Assembly (NCBI GenBank): GCA_010645155.1
Contig: CM021318.1
Coordinates: 6,161,481 to 6,225,480, forward strand
Direction of reading: 5' to 3'
Length of the DNA stretch: 64,000 nucleotides
DNA from: Tigriopus japonicus
Taxonomy: Eukaryota > Arthropoda > Copepoda > Harpacticoida > Harpacticidae
Both the position numbers and the translations under genes were made by a program. Numbering within the stretch: position 1 is the first letter of the stretch; each line of letters opens with the position of its first letter. The notes beneath the pieces were generated by a model, which saw nothing but the letters and a program-made list of their open reading frames with translations, did not search any database and was not told where the DNA came from. Of the stretch, positions 25,701 through 40,700 are shown piece by piece.

Positions 25701-28700
25701 AATAACTGGATAAGGAGGTCGAGTTTGTACTCACAACTCGTGTTTAAAGGCACACTTCTTGCCACGAGTGCAGATGCCTTCCCGGAGAAAATTCGTGCAA
25801 GTCTTGGCCTTGTTTTGAATGTTCTTGTAGTGGAAGTTAATCGCCATCCACCGCAATTCATCCTCACCATGGGCAAACGTACACTTGTCCTCCAGGTAGC
25901 AATGGTTATCTTTCAAGAACCTTTTGCACAAGGCAGTCTTGTATTTGTCTTTCTGGTCTTCCAATTTCGCCTGCTCGATTTCAGCAGTCTTCACACGGGT
26001 ATTTTTGGCTTTGGCCGTAAACGCCACGGAAAACTTGGGTTCCTCTTCAGGCACAGCTTCGATACCTTGCAGGCTGGCCGACAATTCGGCAAAAATATCT
26101 TTCAAAGTCTCACGAGGGGTCACAAGTTCGGTTTCCTTGGCTTTAAGCTTGCTCAGATCCCACTTCACATCGTCGTCGACGTAGTCACTGGGGAGGAAAG
26201 CGCGGTAGGTACCAAAAATGGTCAAGTCTTTTGTATCGTTGTCAAAACCCGTTTGAGTGCATTCAGTGGCGACACGTTTCGATACTAATCGGTTGCCCAA
26301 TTCAACGTATTCAGACTCTTCTTTCCCTTCGTTTTTGAATCGGAAAACGGGTTTCTCCTCAACTACTAATCGCTCCGCCAGAGGGCCCAACATCAGTTCG
26401 TCACGTATGGAATCGGTTGCGGGTAACGTGATTTTGATTTCATCATCCACGTTCAAATAGTTGTCCCAAGCCGAAACGAGGGCTTGATGGTCATAATGAT
26501 CGTCCCAGGGTTTGGCGATATCACACTTGATGTGGGGAAATGCCCCGGCGAATCGTTTGGACGAGAACAAATCGGACGCGTTATCAAGGTAATCGACCAT
26601 TTGCTCGGTCTCCACATCAGCAATCTCAGATTGTCGATTGGCGAAGAAAAACGCCGGGAAATTGGATCCTTGACTGGACAAAGTGGTCTTGGTTTCTTGG
26701 GCCATGGCTGGAGATACTTTTGAAGTGTTCACCACCGAGTTTCTAGGACTAAGCTGATTAGCTGACAGACACACGATTCTGATTTATACTCGTCAGTTCG
26801 GGAGCAAACGCGATTTCTCGTTGCTAATTAGCACCTCCAATGCTCGAGATTTACATTTTCCTCGATTGTCCAGAGGTTTGATCTTGGGTGAATTCAATTC
26901 TTCGTTGAAGTTGGCCTAGAGTCTCCCTGATTTAATGGGCACGTGGTATGGAAGAAGTCTTACAAATTCCCTCGTCAGCAAGTTTGGCCTCCGACAAATG
27001 TCCCATTGCAGTTCATTGCCAAGAAGAACCACCACTGGGTGATTCAACCGGCTTTCGTTCCAGTCATCTTTCCTGGAAATGGCCATGGAACTCAAGCCGT
27101 GACCTTTCGTGTTGGATGTGGATCACAATTGGTATTCAAAGGACGACTGGCCAGAAACTCGAAAGTTGAGCTCTGGCACTTTTCCAAACTAACACCCTGT
27201 GCTCCGAGTAAGGAGCCCACTGTCAGAAAGTTGACGTGGAATCCCTGGGGCGTTATGAGCATGCAGATGACTATCCAGTCTTTTAGAACGAATCGCCTCA
27301 CCCTGTTCATGAGCTAATCTCGAAGGTCCTCTTTTTCCACCCTGTATTGGGATGGCTTCGAGCAAAGCTCTCATTCCCTCTCTATACTATGTAGCTAGCT
27401 AACTGGAGAAAGGAAATTGTGGGATACTTCTTTATGAGAAAACTCAACTTTTTCCCTCTTTGAAAGTGCCTTTTCAAGCGAGTCAAGGCTGATGTGTCGT
27501 CGTTAGGGAGGATCTTGAATATGTCAAGAAAGAGCTTATTGAAAGGGGGATCATCTGTGCCGTTTCAAAGCTTCTGGGGTATGTATGGTGGAAGCCCTCG
27601 GGTGTGTCGCTTAATTACTTTTAAGCCTCCTCAGTGGGTACGATGTGCCATTCTTGAAAGAGAGGGCAGGCAAATGCTTGTACATATATGAACATACGGA
27701 CCCCAAGGAATGTCGATCGCAACATACAAGATCCTGTTCCTTGGAACACGGAACAGGAAATGTTCCACATATTTCTTGCACATTCCCAGTTGTTTTTGCA
27801 AGCCTTTTCCTTCATCTCTCGTGTCACTTGAGAATACACACACACTCACACAATTGTGTACATGGAGTGCGTGTTCCAAAAGTGACTTTTGGCAAAACGA
27901 ACATTGCCTTCACCTTTACTTCCTTGTTCCAAATTGGCAATTCACCACTTAAGGAATGGTAAACGACCGACACAGTTGTAAATTAGCTCTGAAAAGGTGT
28001 AGCTTTATGGATACATTCATAACGGATGGATCCAAATTTTGAAAACTTTGAGGAAAGTTATTATTTCTCAAAGAGGCATTGTTCTTTACGATGCTCCTAG
28101 GGGAAAAACTTAGAAAATCCCAGAGGATAAAAATCCTAAGAATTCTTCAACTCTAATTGATCCCCATGTTGTTTTGAGAAGCTCGAGCTCTCAATCAATC
28201 CTTTTATATAAAGCCACCATTTCCAAAAAACAACTCAAAACAACCTCATAGATCGATATGGCTCCAAAGACAAGTTGATTTCTTCCTATCTTTAGATTTT
28301 CTTTCATTTTTCAGTACTCCGAGCAATCTCCGATTACGAGATTCAAACGTTGAGCACTACCTAATAATTTTTGAAAACGTGTCTTTAGAATATCAGTTAA
28401 AAGTTCACTTTTACCTCCTTCAGGACAAGATCTAAGCCAACTTTGACTTGATAACTAATCAAAAATGCAACCTAGAACAAGCATTATTCATCAAAGAGAA
28501 TCGGTTTGAAATTTAATTCATACCGAAAAGACTCAAGTTTGTGTTTCCAGCAAGGTCGTTTTGAGGGGATCAGGTGTCGGGTTCTCTCATGGAGCTTTCT
28601 ATTGGAGTGAGAAGGGGGAGAACACATGGTGGTCCGATGTAATTACCAAATGACATGTCAACATACAGAACTCGAGCTGCTATCCTTGTTTACTTAAGGG

Positions 28701-31700
28701 ATATGCTTACACACGCTGACTTGTGATGAGAATGCCAGAGAAACGACTTTCATGTTGGATGGTTGCTGGGAAATGATGATTTCAATGGCACACAAAGGCC
28801 AAACCAGCACGCCCTATTTAAATGGGCTTTGTGGAGGCTTTTAAACTTTCCAACGAATAAACCAATAAAAACCCTTAGCTTCTGGTAACACAAAAGTACT
28901 ACTTCCCCTCTGCATTTCTATTGAGTGTGTCCTATACAGAAAGAGAAGAAGGGACTCGGAAAAGCCCGGGGAATTTTCAGGATTAGATTTGAGAATTGCG
29001 TGACAAAGTGTTGGCTGTCACCCTGAATGGGACAAAAGACGGGGAATTCCTCTTGGATATTAGCGTGATGGATTGCAAAATTTATCTCACTGAGCTTGCC
29101 TCGTCAACCTTGATTTGACTTTGACCCATAAATCAAGTTAGTGGTTCACTTCCTGCCTTTTGGGAAAATTTGAAATCAGTCACCCTGAGTGTCACGCCAC
29201 GTGTAACATTAGAAAACAGCTCCAAAAGAAGTCAACCATCCAATGGGGGGATCTCATCAACTTCAAAAGAGCCAATCTTTATAAAGACTAGTCAACTCTG
29301 TAAGGATATCCCCCGAAAAAAGGCATCATCCCATTTTCAGGAGCCATTAATTTTTAGGACTTGCAGATAAGAGATGATTTAACACCCCATTAGCTTCCGA
29401 GCCCTGGAACAGAGCAGTCTGGAATATTCTTGCTTCACCGTTCCAATCTCTTGACTGAGTCGCTGAAACCCCGTGAATGCATTGATGTGGTTTCGTTTTA
29501 TGACCACACTGGATTCAATTAAGTCCTGGTGGTGCCAAAAAAGACTCTCAGAGCTCCTTCCCAGGAGCTATCAACTCTCCCTCGGGTGCCATTGTGTATA
29601 TTTGCCATAATTAAACTGCCCCTGTCTCTTATTCAAGGGAAACGACCGCGGTCCCATAAGCCAGGCCCTCCAAGAACGACAAGACAGGGAGTCATTAAGA
29701 GAGGCTTCTGGTTCTTAATTGAACCATCTCAAGTCGGATCTCAGACACATTGTACATTGTACGAACAAACAGACAGACAGACACATGGAGTGAAAAGTAA
29801 AGCTGAAATCAAAATGAAAAAACAATTTTTTTTTCTTATATCTAACCATGTGTAGAGGGACATCAGTCGATTGCTTCCTTTAAAAAGCGATCACTTCCCT
29901 AATGAGAAGTGTGTTTACTGACCCATTTTCTTTGGCAAGGTAATGGTTTGAGACACGAGGGCGTTTGTCCAAAATTCTCATTGTTCAGTAATTGTTCCTC
30001 CTCTTCTTGTTCCTTCTCCTCCTCCCTATTTCTTCTAGCCTTCCTTCCCCTTGCTGAAGGTTGTTAAAGGTTTTGACACTTTTCCCCTGAACATGCATTA
30101 TTTCAGGACGATAGGGAGAGAAATTGCTTTTTCCCATTATTGCTTGAGGACCAAAGAAGCAATAGATGGCAGGATACAAATGTTATTTTCGTAATTTTCC
30201 GTTCCTTCAGGTCAGTTATGTGGAACACAAACAGTGGACCACAATGACACTTGATGAAAGTTTGATGGTTCTCAAAAAGTTGTTTTACCTTGTCACCCAA
30301 GTGCAAGGAAAGCCTTTCAAGTCGAAAGTTTGTAATTCCTCGTCAAGCCATGAGAAGCCTGGAACGAGCGACGCTGAACTACAGGGTTGGTAAAGACACG
30401 TTTTTTCATTTTTGTCAGTATCTCGACGATCCCATCTAAGAACAAAATCAATTGTAACCTTGTTATCTATTGCTTTTTCTTAAGCCGAAATATTTCAGAC
30501 ATTCGTTGAAAAATCTCACCTTTACGAGCTTGACAAAGGAAGCCTATGTACGGTTAATCTAAATTGACACTTTTACAAAATATCAGGAACAGTCCATATT
30601 CACCTTCATAAACATTCCCAGTAAAGAAAATGAAGTTGACTTTAGGGTTGAAAGTAAAAATAAAGGTCAGGTTCCTCATAAATATTGAAAATCTTCACAC
30701 CTCTGGATTTTACTCCTTACTTTCCACAAAATGCCTTAGATGCCTCTTACAAAAAACCAACCCTGCTGGAAGCTACCGATCCATCACGTTGTACTCAGTG
30801 AAGACTGCACCGTGAACAGAATTGAAGACCCTAAAATGGCTTTAGACCGTTCAAAGTTGAGCTCATTTTGATCTTTCACTAAATCATTGAGCACGGTAAC
30901 TAAGGAAGAGGAGGACCTTTTTATCTTAAAACGTCAGGGCAGACGTGGAACAGATCAGCATACGTCAAGAAACAAAATAACAGGGAATTGGTTCTGACAA
31001 GAACAAAGTCCAACTTTGGCGCAAGTGCATCTGAGGCATTGGTCTAACCCGAAATATATTATGCAAGGGACTTCGAGAAACAGTCCCCTGGGACAAAGAA
31101 CCATGGGCAAGGTGCACTTGATAGAAACTCTTTACATTCCTTTCAAGTCACGAGGTCGTGGTCGTTTTGGCAAAAGTAGGTAAACATGACTACAACAAGC
31201 AACAGTCGTCTTTGCAGTGGTGAAATTCTGAGATATTGGAAACTTCTTGAGACTCGAAAGCCTTGCGGTGTTGAAACACTGCTTGATGACGGAACATAAG
31301 AAGTTTATGGCAATCCATCAAGTAGCATGCCACAAGACCTTTCAGTCATAATTAACGCTAGCAAACCGAAAACTTTGATGGAACTTCGTCTGGAGGCAAA
31401 GTTGACAAATGTGATCAGATGTGGGCAACACTGAATTTAACACTGATGTACAACAGGTCTATAGATTTTTTTTCTGTTTGCGTATGTTTTCAAAAAAAGG
31501 TCTCTTTGTAAAAGTTCAAAATTTGTGAGTGTGTAAGCGAGTAAATACGCAACTTTCCGAGGATTTTGTGAGATTAACCCGAGCTGTTTTGCGGAATGGC
31601 ACCAAGAGCGAATAAGACAAAAGAAAGGGATGAACAAAGATAAACTCCAAAACAACATTTATCCCTATCCTCTTGTTATTATCTGAGTTTTCAAGCCGGA

Positions 31701-34700
31701 GAATGATCACAGTTCCCTCTTTGTTTCCATTCTTTCCCTCTCAAAAAGAGGTAGGTACCCGTTGAAAGTGTAAAAGCAAAAGAACGATCAGTGGGATAAC
31801 GAGCCTAGGAGCGGATGTTCCAAGATTTTCAAGATATGTGCTCTTGGTCATTTGGAACAAAATATCTCAGCTCGTCGGAGCCACGCTGGTTGCGCTTCCT
31901 TAGCTAGCTTTGGTCGACTCCCAAGGCTGATAGTTTTTACCCCTGGGTACCATTGATCAAATGGACCAGCGACGTGGAACTCGCTGCTCGTGAGTACACT
32001 AATGTTCTTGGACCGACTGGACTGCAGTCCCACACACGTTTCACGGACTGGAGCCGTATCAAAGACAGAAAAGGAAACACGATGACGACGTTGCTAATGG
32101 TCCGAAGAATGCCATGAACCTCGGGCGAAAATTTGAGTTTCAGGACCAATCGATCAAGTTGAGTCTTGAAGGCCTAGAGAAAAGAACCGTCGAAGGAAGG
32201 AAGACAGCCTGGTCATCTCGCCTAACGGAATGCCAAATGAGGCCAAGGAGTCGGGAAGGCTGGGTCTCCTCCTCATTCTCTTCTCTTCGTTTCCGTTCAA
32301 CATGTGAGCGTGGTCAATGAATCATCTTCAGACACAAAGGACTTCTTCCCTCCAATACAAATTAGACGCCATTGTACTCAATGGCTCCCTATTCCTTGAG
32401 CTTGATCTTCTCCACAGTCACGGGTGGTGGTCCCTTGAGGATGATCCATAGCCGAGTTTTTTCCGAGGGCTTTTCCAATGGAAATAGATGATTGGAACAA
32501 CCCCAGCTGGCGTATTAGACTTTCTCAATCATAACTACGGTTTGAAGTCGGTGTAAATTATGAATCAGGTGGTCCTTGAACGTTTGCTGCCAAAGGAGGT
32601 TGAGGGCCATCGTTTCCAGGAAACTTGGTGAAATATCTCTCCCTCTAAGTATTGCCTCCAGACTCTAGAGAACGAATGCAAGGGCCAAGGAAGGGGACAG
32701 ATGTTGTTGTTCCATTATGACTGGGTGCCAAAGTTTTTTTGTGCTTATTTGGCACAATACAATTTGTCGGATGTCGATAAAGTCCGTTTCGTCGTCAAGA
32801 GGGACTCTGTTCCCTGGTCCAAAAACTTTTTTTACCTCAATAGTTGGATCACAACATTGAGAATCCTGCTTTTATGGACACAACAAGTCTAATACGAGGC
32901 AATGCGTGCTGCACATTCATTCCTTTGATGATACGCTTGCTAAAAGCTTTGAAATAGAGACAGAATAACCGGGAGAGGAACTGTTTGTTTGAGTTTATTC
33001 AGTTCAAATCTACGCCATACTTTTTGGAAGGGATCTCGAGGATCAGTCTCGCTTGCTTGGAGTCAATTTACCATGAAATATATTCAAAATGAGATGTGTT
33101 TGACTGAATAAGCATTCACGAATGCTTGTATCTAATAGCATCCATGATGTTTTTTTGGCTTTCAAAAATGCGAGAGATCAAAATGGGCTTCGCGCATTCA
33201 AGCAAACCGGGTGGATTTTTTTCAGGGTGACCAGAGTCTGATAAATAGTTTTAGCTCGTGCTCAAAACGAAGAGCAATAGTGAATCAAGGATTATCTCCA
33301 GTAGTTGGCAGCGATCAATTTCCCAAAGTGGAAAGGTCCTTAGGTCAACAATGATAGTGCAAACAAAGATGATCTTTGGGACAGTTTGTGTCCAACCCAA
33401 GTGAGAAAGTAGCTTTTTTATCTTGAGAACGAATCTTGTTCTAGGCTGAAGCCGATTTTGTTTGCCAGCTTTTGCAACTTCAGCGAAAGGCCATTTCGGA
33501 TAAATGGACTCTCAAATAAACCACATCGTAAATTCGACGGGGAAAGGCTCCAAGACATGGAACATGTCTACTTTGCTCGTCGTCAACTCCTCGAAAATAT
33601 GCTGCATTGACGTGGTTCCAATATGGAATGAAGAGAACCCCCAAGATTGCTTGTCAGGGTTTTAACTTGCAGCCGTCCTAGTATAGAAAAGTTGTCTTGG
33701 GGAGCTGAGGGAAGATAAAGTTCTATACTTTGGTTGTCAGGCATGCCGCAGTCTTGAAATTGAACCAATTCTCTTGAAGTGAGTGCACCAATACTTGCTT
33801 CACACGAGAATTTCAAAGTGACTCGCCAAGATAGAAAAAGAAGGAGAACGGCCTTCACAATTCAGAGGAAAAGAGGGAGAAGAAAAAAAAATTGGGAGAT
33901 GAAATATTGATCGGAGGGGTCGTGCTATGGCAAGAAGTATGTCCCACTATTTTATCTTTACGTATGGTGTGGATTAACTTCCCTGACCTCTCAGAGAGGA
34001 GGTTGGAGTGATGGATTCAGAGGAGGGGCGGTGAATGGATGGATAGATGGACCGACCGACCAACCAACGGACCTCCAGACCAATGGACCCACCAAGCATC
34101 AAGGGAATGACCAAGGAACTGAGCTGAATCACCATATGGACTACAACAAACGAGGAGGCCTCTTGAAAGAAATGGCTCTCCATTTATTCCCGTAATCCAA
34201 GGGCTCAAAAATCTCTTCTCAAGAGGTTAAGTCCATCAGATCCAAATGGACCGAATGAGACGCAGAAAATGGAACAGCCTTCGTCTTCAAAGGACACTCA
34301 CGAAACGAGACTCATTGCCAAAGCATCTCTATGGTCATCACCACAAACTTGCCTAGGGGATCTTTTCGCCATTTTACCTCCAGCCAAAGAACAGGGTGAC
34401 CAAATCCGATGCTACTGAGGGTCAATAGAAAGCTTAAACTGAAATTGCTCCATGGGCCTTTTTATGTGGCCTTGTTTCCCGATACGAAAACTCCTCCGTG
34501 AAGCGAATAATAAAAGTCAACCCATGGTTAGAAAATCATGATTTATGGTGCAAGTGTCAAATTTAATCCTCACATTACTGTAAAGTTATTGCTCGGGAAA
34601 TTCAATTTCTTGCAAAACCACATTTTCAATCTAAGCCTGAGACATGTACATATATAAAAGGCCAAGTTTGAAACACTGTCAAAAGAAACGGGTTGATGGC

Positions 34701-37700
34701 ATACCACTAATCTACTTACCCCCAAGTAAGAATACCAAACAAGCAAAGAAGTTAAAATGGCCGACAAGTTGAGAGAGCACGAAAATTGGAAACCAAAGTA
34801 GGCTCGGAAAAAGTAAACGAGATTAGTGGTTCGAGGTCAGTTGCCAGAGGACAAAAGTTTCCAATGGCATGTCTGGAATGGAGACCGCAAGAGCCCACTA
34901 CGTACAGTTGTGCTGTCCCCGAAAGCAACTTTATATGTATGTACATGGCACTGAAGAAGACCCTTCGCTAACCTAATTACCTTCTGCCAAGCTCTTCCAT
35001 CTTGTTGGCCTTCCTTTCCCTTCCTTTGGATATTGGAATGGGAATCATGAATGTTCCTAAAGCTGATTCAACTTCCATTTCCTTTGAAATCAAATCCCAG
35101 ATTCCCCCTCAATGCCCAACAACGACCAACGTCGGGCCTATCATCACTGCCAAAAAGCAAGTGTGGAGAACCCATCTGTGCCAGTCATTGATAATTTTCT
35201 GCTTCGACCTCCATCCGACAGTCGTTAGAACCGGGTGGTTCCATGCGTTCCCAGCCCTGATAATGAGGTTAGAAGGACGCATACCCTTCTTTTCACCCGA
35301 AGTTTTGGAGCACCCGATCTAATGGTGGGTAAGCGCAAAATCAGACCAGATATGCTCGAGTTGAAACGGTCTGGCTTGGGAATTGGGATGGTCGATGTTG
35401 GTTGAGGAATTCAGAGTCAGAGACAACGAGATCCACAAGGGGAGAAAGAGAGAGAGAGAGAGAGCCAAGCAAAATCTAAATTAAGTCATCTAAATTCACG
35501 GAGAACAGTCAAGTCGTGTCGACTTTCCAACCACCACAAGACCCTCCTCCTCCTCGTTCTTGTCGTGGTTCGTCGTTCATTGGTGGTGGTTTCATGTTCC
35601 ATGTTTCACATGCAAGATGAGAAACAGGAAGACGAACCAGGGAGATTGTGGTTTAGGTTGAAATTTCGATTGGAGGGGCTCCAGGTTCTCCATTTTGCGT
35701 TTCCGCAAGTTCCCTCGGAATGACCCCTTAATTTGGGACCATTTTCCAACGTGGAAGGGCCTTGTTGTTTTTGTGGTGTTGCTTGTTGGGTACATAGTTC
35801 CACGTTTAGGGGCCATCTCAAAAAGGCCAGGCTCAAAACAAGAAAATTGCCTCATTTTTCATTGTTAGGTCATACATAGGCAAGTGGGGAAATGAAGAAC
35901 TACTCCATTTCTGGAACCACTTGCCCACCAATTACTCTCTGTTTAACGACGACCCAGACGGGAATAGAAGAGGCGTTCTTACTTGTTGGAAAATAAGGAA
36001 CTAGAACTAAAATATTTATGGACCATGCATCGGTTGTAGATACACCTTTAACCAAGATTTTCCTAGCGTATTGTATGCTTTGATAAGTTTCTTTAGTAAG
36101 CTTCGCTTCAGTGACTTTCGTAATCTTAGCCGTGTTAGAGTGGAAAATTTGGAGGGGCTCCCTTGTCCTTAGGGGGACATCCCACTGGCGAAGAAATGGA
36201 CCACCAACTAACCAAGCGAAAGGACTACCCTCAAAAGTAGCAAAGGGATGTGATTGCCGGAAGGGGTCCTTCCATCCTATGGGGAGCAATTTCACGTCTG
36301 ATCCCTTCTTTCAGATTGGAGAGACCTGAGGAACAGTCCGCTTTCGTTTCAAGGGGTACGAATTTTGTTGGCTCAGCATTGGCGCTCTAACTTTTTTCTT
36401 GAGAGCAAGTCAAAGCGAGAAAGCAGGGGGAAAAGTTGATTCAATTGAAATTCGGCCCAACATTTTTTATTGGAATTATGAGCCATTTACACGTTGTTTT
36501 GGTTTCGTTCCAGCACCGCGGAAACATGACGATATAAGCAAAAAATGCATTGCTCCCCACGATATTTAGAACATTATTTTGTCTGGTTGGCACACTTCGT
36601 TCTCAGGAAAGACCTCTCGGAATCACGTTCGAGGACCATTGAATTTGCGTGTAAAAACGCCATCAAATTCGTTGCAAGGACAGCACCTCGTGTTGACTTG
36701 ACTGGTATTGGCCATTTTCTCTCGGAAATGCGCCCAACCACGTGGAATCAAAGACTCCGTATGGCCATTGTCATGTCTTAAGGGGCGATAGTTTCCGTTT
36801 CCGGCAAGCTAGTCCTAATTTCTTTTCCGGATGGTGAGTCATGCCAAAGTTTTTCAGGGTGGCTATCACGTTCGTCCGAGTGAGCTTTTTGTGCAATGAT
36901 ATATGTCCCACCTTTGTTGCCGTCAATTTCCACGCCCCATTTAACATCGGTTAAGTTGGCGCCTTGACATGCAACTTTGCCCATGAATCATGAGAATTGT
37001 TTCAAGACCCTATTTTTGGCAACCAACAACCATATCTTATCGAGCGAAAAACTTTTTGTATTCTAAATCCGGAAAATGGGGGCTATTCAACACAATTTTT
37101 CTTCAATTCCGAAAACAATGGAGGAAATCCAAATTCATTTTTTTCAACCTTTTCGCTATTTTCTGTACTTCTCTTTGTATCTTTGAGCTGAAGTCGACGA
37201 CTTGCCATAAAATATACTGTATTTCCTTTTTGTGTCTTTCGTCTATGAGTAGAGATTCATTTTTTCTTATCCACAAACACAAGAAAAATTCACAATTCGT
37301 AGGAAAAGTCAGATTTTTGTTTCAAAATCAACCACTACTAAAATAATAAGTAAATGTGGTCTGTGATGTTTAGTTAATTATTGAAGCAGAAAGAGCTATT
37401 CGTTTCTCATTTTGGTGACGAGCAAACCATAATTGCATGTAAGGTCATTGTCGCGATGCATTTTATTGATCATTGCAGAAACAGTATGAGACATGATTTA
37501 ATAAGGATGTACATGCTCACGACAAAATAAACATACATACTTGGTGTCAAAAATATTTTGCAAAATTGTTGAACTGTAAAGTTCAAGGATAGAGAATTCA
37601 TTCCAAGTTTTTTGCAGTCGTTACAGGTTGCTAAAGACCATAATTGATCAATTCATGTTTGAAGTTCCCTAGATACACATTTTGGACTAAAAAACTGCAA

Positions 37701-40700
37701 GAAGACATACCCCTCAAAATTGAGTGACATAACGTTTAAAAGATGGCATTTCTCCAAATCTGCCTTTCAAAAAAATAATGAATTTGCACTCATTAGTGGC
37801 AAAAAACGCTAACTTTGTAAAAAGAGTGTCTTAACTGATAAATTTTCACCAAATTTATTAATCATTTGGGGGAAAATATCCTCCAAAAGGCCAAAATATG
37901 TGGTTTTCAACCAAAAATACTGAAATATTTGATAAACCCTCCTCTGCTCCTGAACCAACTTCAAATAATCAAGCAAGAACCCGACACCATCCTAAATGAC
38001 GAGACTGATCAGTAGGGCCCGGAAATAATTTTTTTTAAATGTAAAATGTTTTAAAAATATTTCCACACTTTTCCTCGATTTTTTAAATATATTTAAAAGG
38101 CTGTTTCAAGGAAAAAATAAATATTTTCTCGAATATTCTAGTAAAAAAAATATGGGGCAAAATTGAGGAAAACAAATAAATGACCAATGCTCAATAGAGC
38201 CTTCCCAAAATGAAGCCAAATACAAAGATCTCTACAAAATGGCATTTGCACTAAGATTAGACATTCACAATCAAAACTATTGTCATATACGAAAAACTGC
38301 GCCATCTATTGAGGCAAATTGAAAATTGTTTTGCTTAAATCAATAACATGTCAAGTTTGTCCCCAAAACCGGCCAAATGCATCAATTTCACCAGAAACAA
38401 ATTTGGAAAATCGGTACACACAGACAAAAACATAAAAAACTGACCTTGTCAAAAATAATATTTCATAAATATCTGGCTTTTTTCCCAATATTTTGGGCTT
38501 TTGAAGAAAATTTATATTGGATATTTTGTCACTTATTTGCAAATATTATTCTGGGCCCTACTGATCAGTCATTCCAAGGATGACATTATTCCCACAATGA
38601 CGAGGACGGACTGCAGACCTTGCAGGGTAGAAATTCTTTTGACTTTTGGATTATTTCATTATGTATATTAAGAATGTTTTCCGCTAATAAATGTTCTGTT
38701 ACTGCGTAACTACGACGCCTCCGGATTCATTAATATTTCCCTTTAAAACGCCATTTTCACCACAAAAAGTTCATTTTGGCCTTCCAAAAATCATATATTT
38801 TCCGGCCCTTTAGTAATAACTCTTAAAATGAGAATACTCTTGCTGCCAGTTAAAACATGCATTCACTTCATACTCTCATAGCAAAGGATGACATAAATTG
38901 AAAATGTGTATCATGATGTGGATAAAAACTGAAATAAGGGTGGTGTTTGGATCCCTTTGCTTTCGAATAAAATGAGATGGGACCGAATGCCATTCCTCTT
39001 CTTCCCTTTCCATTCCAAGTTGATACTATACTTGTGATCTGGTTCCATCAATTTTGAAGATTCTATTTGCTTGAAAGGAAAGGGCGAACGCAAAGATTCT
39101 CAATTTGTTCCTGTCTGAAAGATTGAACTTGTAGAACCAGGAAGCTCTCATGAAAAGGTGCCCTTGGAAATGGAATTCATTAAACGCTTGGGGTGATCAT
39201 TTCTCGATTGAAATTTCCGCCACCCTGAAATGCCAGTGTGTCAATTTCGATTCCGACACTTGCTGCATGCATATTAGCCATACTTTGAATTCAAAAGATT
39301 TGAATATGGTATACAGAATATTGATATTTGGTTTGTCCGAGTTTTCTTTTTAAAGGCTTCCAGTTGGAAATCATGGCAAGAAAGCACTTTCAATGCGGAG
39401 AGTCCCTCCCGGGATTCCCAATCAGGCGCAGACACTGGGTATGGACATAAAATGCATTGGATATTCAGTGAATGCAGACCGAATCCCGAGTCGCCGAGTC
39501 CAATAGGCTCATTCAGTTTTATAGCACATCTAAGACTATCAAGATTTGTTAGCACTCGGCCATCTCCTTCCTTCCCGGGGCAAAAGAAAATTGTCCTTCA
39601 GTATCCAATCAACTTCAAGGAATCCCTTTCCCTATTCGCCATTTAAGAGTTGCCAAAAATTCGTCCCCTGAATTGATTGAAGGTACGACTTTATGGGACG
39701 AAGGACGAAAATCAATATCTAACAAATTGGATCAAGCTTACCTCGACATTCAGCTTGCTCATCGGTCCCGTCTCCACAATCGTCCTCGCCATCACATGTC
39801 CACGACGAAGGAATACATTTCCCATTCCCGCACTTAAACTGATAGATGGAGCAAGCTTCCTCGCCTAAAATCGATAAAAAAGACGACAAGTCTCAGTTAT
39901 TTTCCTCTTAATAGTGCTCAATCAGCCAGATGCAATTCTGCTTACATGATATATTCACGAATTGATATCCTGTTTTGTATGAATTGCAAAGTAGCACTTG
40001 ATCAATGAATGAATAGGTGATTTTAAGCAAGGCCAAGATGACGGTCAATACTTATCTAAAGTTCTCTTACAAAACATCAATATCCTTCTGTGGTAAGTAG
40101 ATCTGACTGTTTCCTCTCAACATTTCCCCATGACAAGGGCTGTCAAAGTAGCTAGAGTTCCACAACAACGGGGAGAAAGGCAACATATCATAATTACATT
40201 AGCATACCAGCACTAGCCAGTAATGGGGAAGGGCTTTATATCTCATATCTGGCACGAGTTTTCTTTTTCTTTAAGAGGGGGATATGAGTGGTATTATTAA
40301 TGCTATTGATGATGCTTTTTAGTTTGGCCTTTCAGAACAAGCTTGACCTTTTTGGTTGGAACTGATGAGAAGCAAATATAACAGCATTCTAAAGAAAGAG
40401 AGCCAGAGCTATACTATGGTCTAAGCCTTTCTTCATACGTCGTCAAAGTGACGACAAAATGCATTATCAAACTTGGAAAGAGGACAGTCAAGCATGGAGC
40501 GTCCCTTCATTGCGGCATTTTAAGAGAGCGAGCCTAATGTGACAAAGAGCATGAGATTCAGATTTATTTCGAAACGACAACGCAACGTGACATTTGTCGG
40601 CATGCTTATGTAAATTTGGTCTAATCCAAAATTACTCCCTAACTGCATGTGCGCAATAAGATCTTCGTTCTCGGACCTTCATTCATTGAGAAGCCGTTCT

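Larger units (their letters stand above)
24153..39741 (-). other. 15.6 kb second intron of LpR
   Basis: The largest intron of the receptor gene. It contains the CCCH gene at 25,731-26,705, an assembly gap at 25,414-25,500 and a hAT-like MITE at 38,013-38,560. The remaining sequence (27-38 kb) has many short frames but none with motifs or splice-supported coding. Confidence 0.7.

Noticed and set aside
25725..26288. 187-aa plus-strand frame opposite the CCCH gene
   Set aside because: Antisense shadow of the CCCH coding sequence.
35900..36295. 131-aa minus-strand frame in LpR intron 2
   Set aside because: No recognisable family, signal or splice partner; likely chance.
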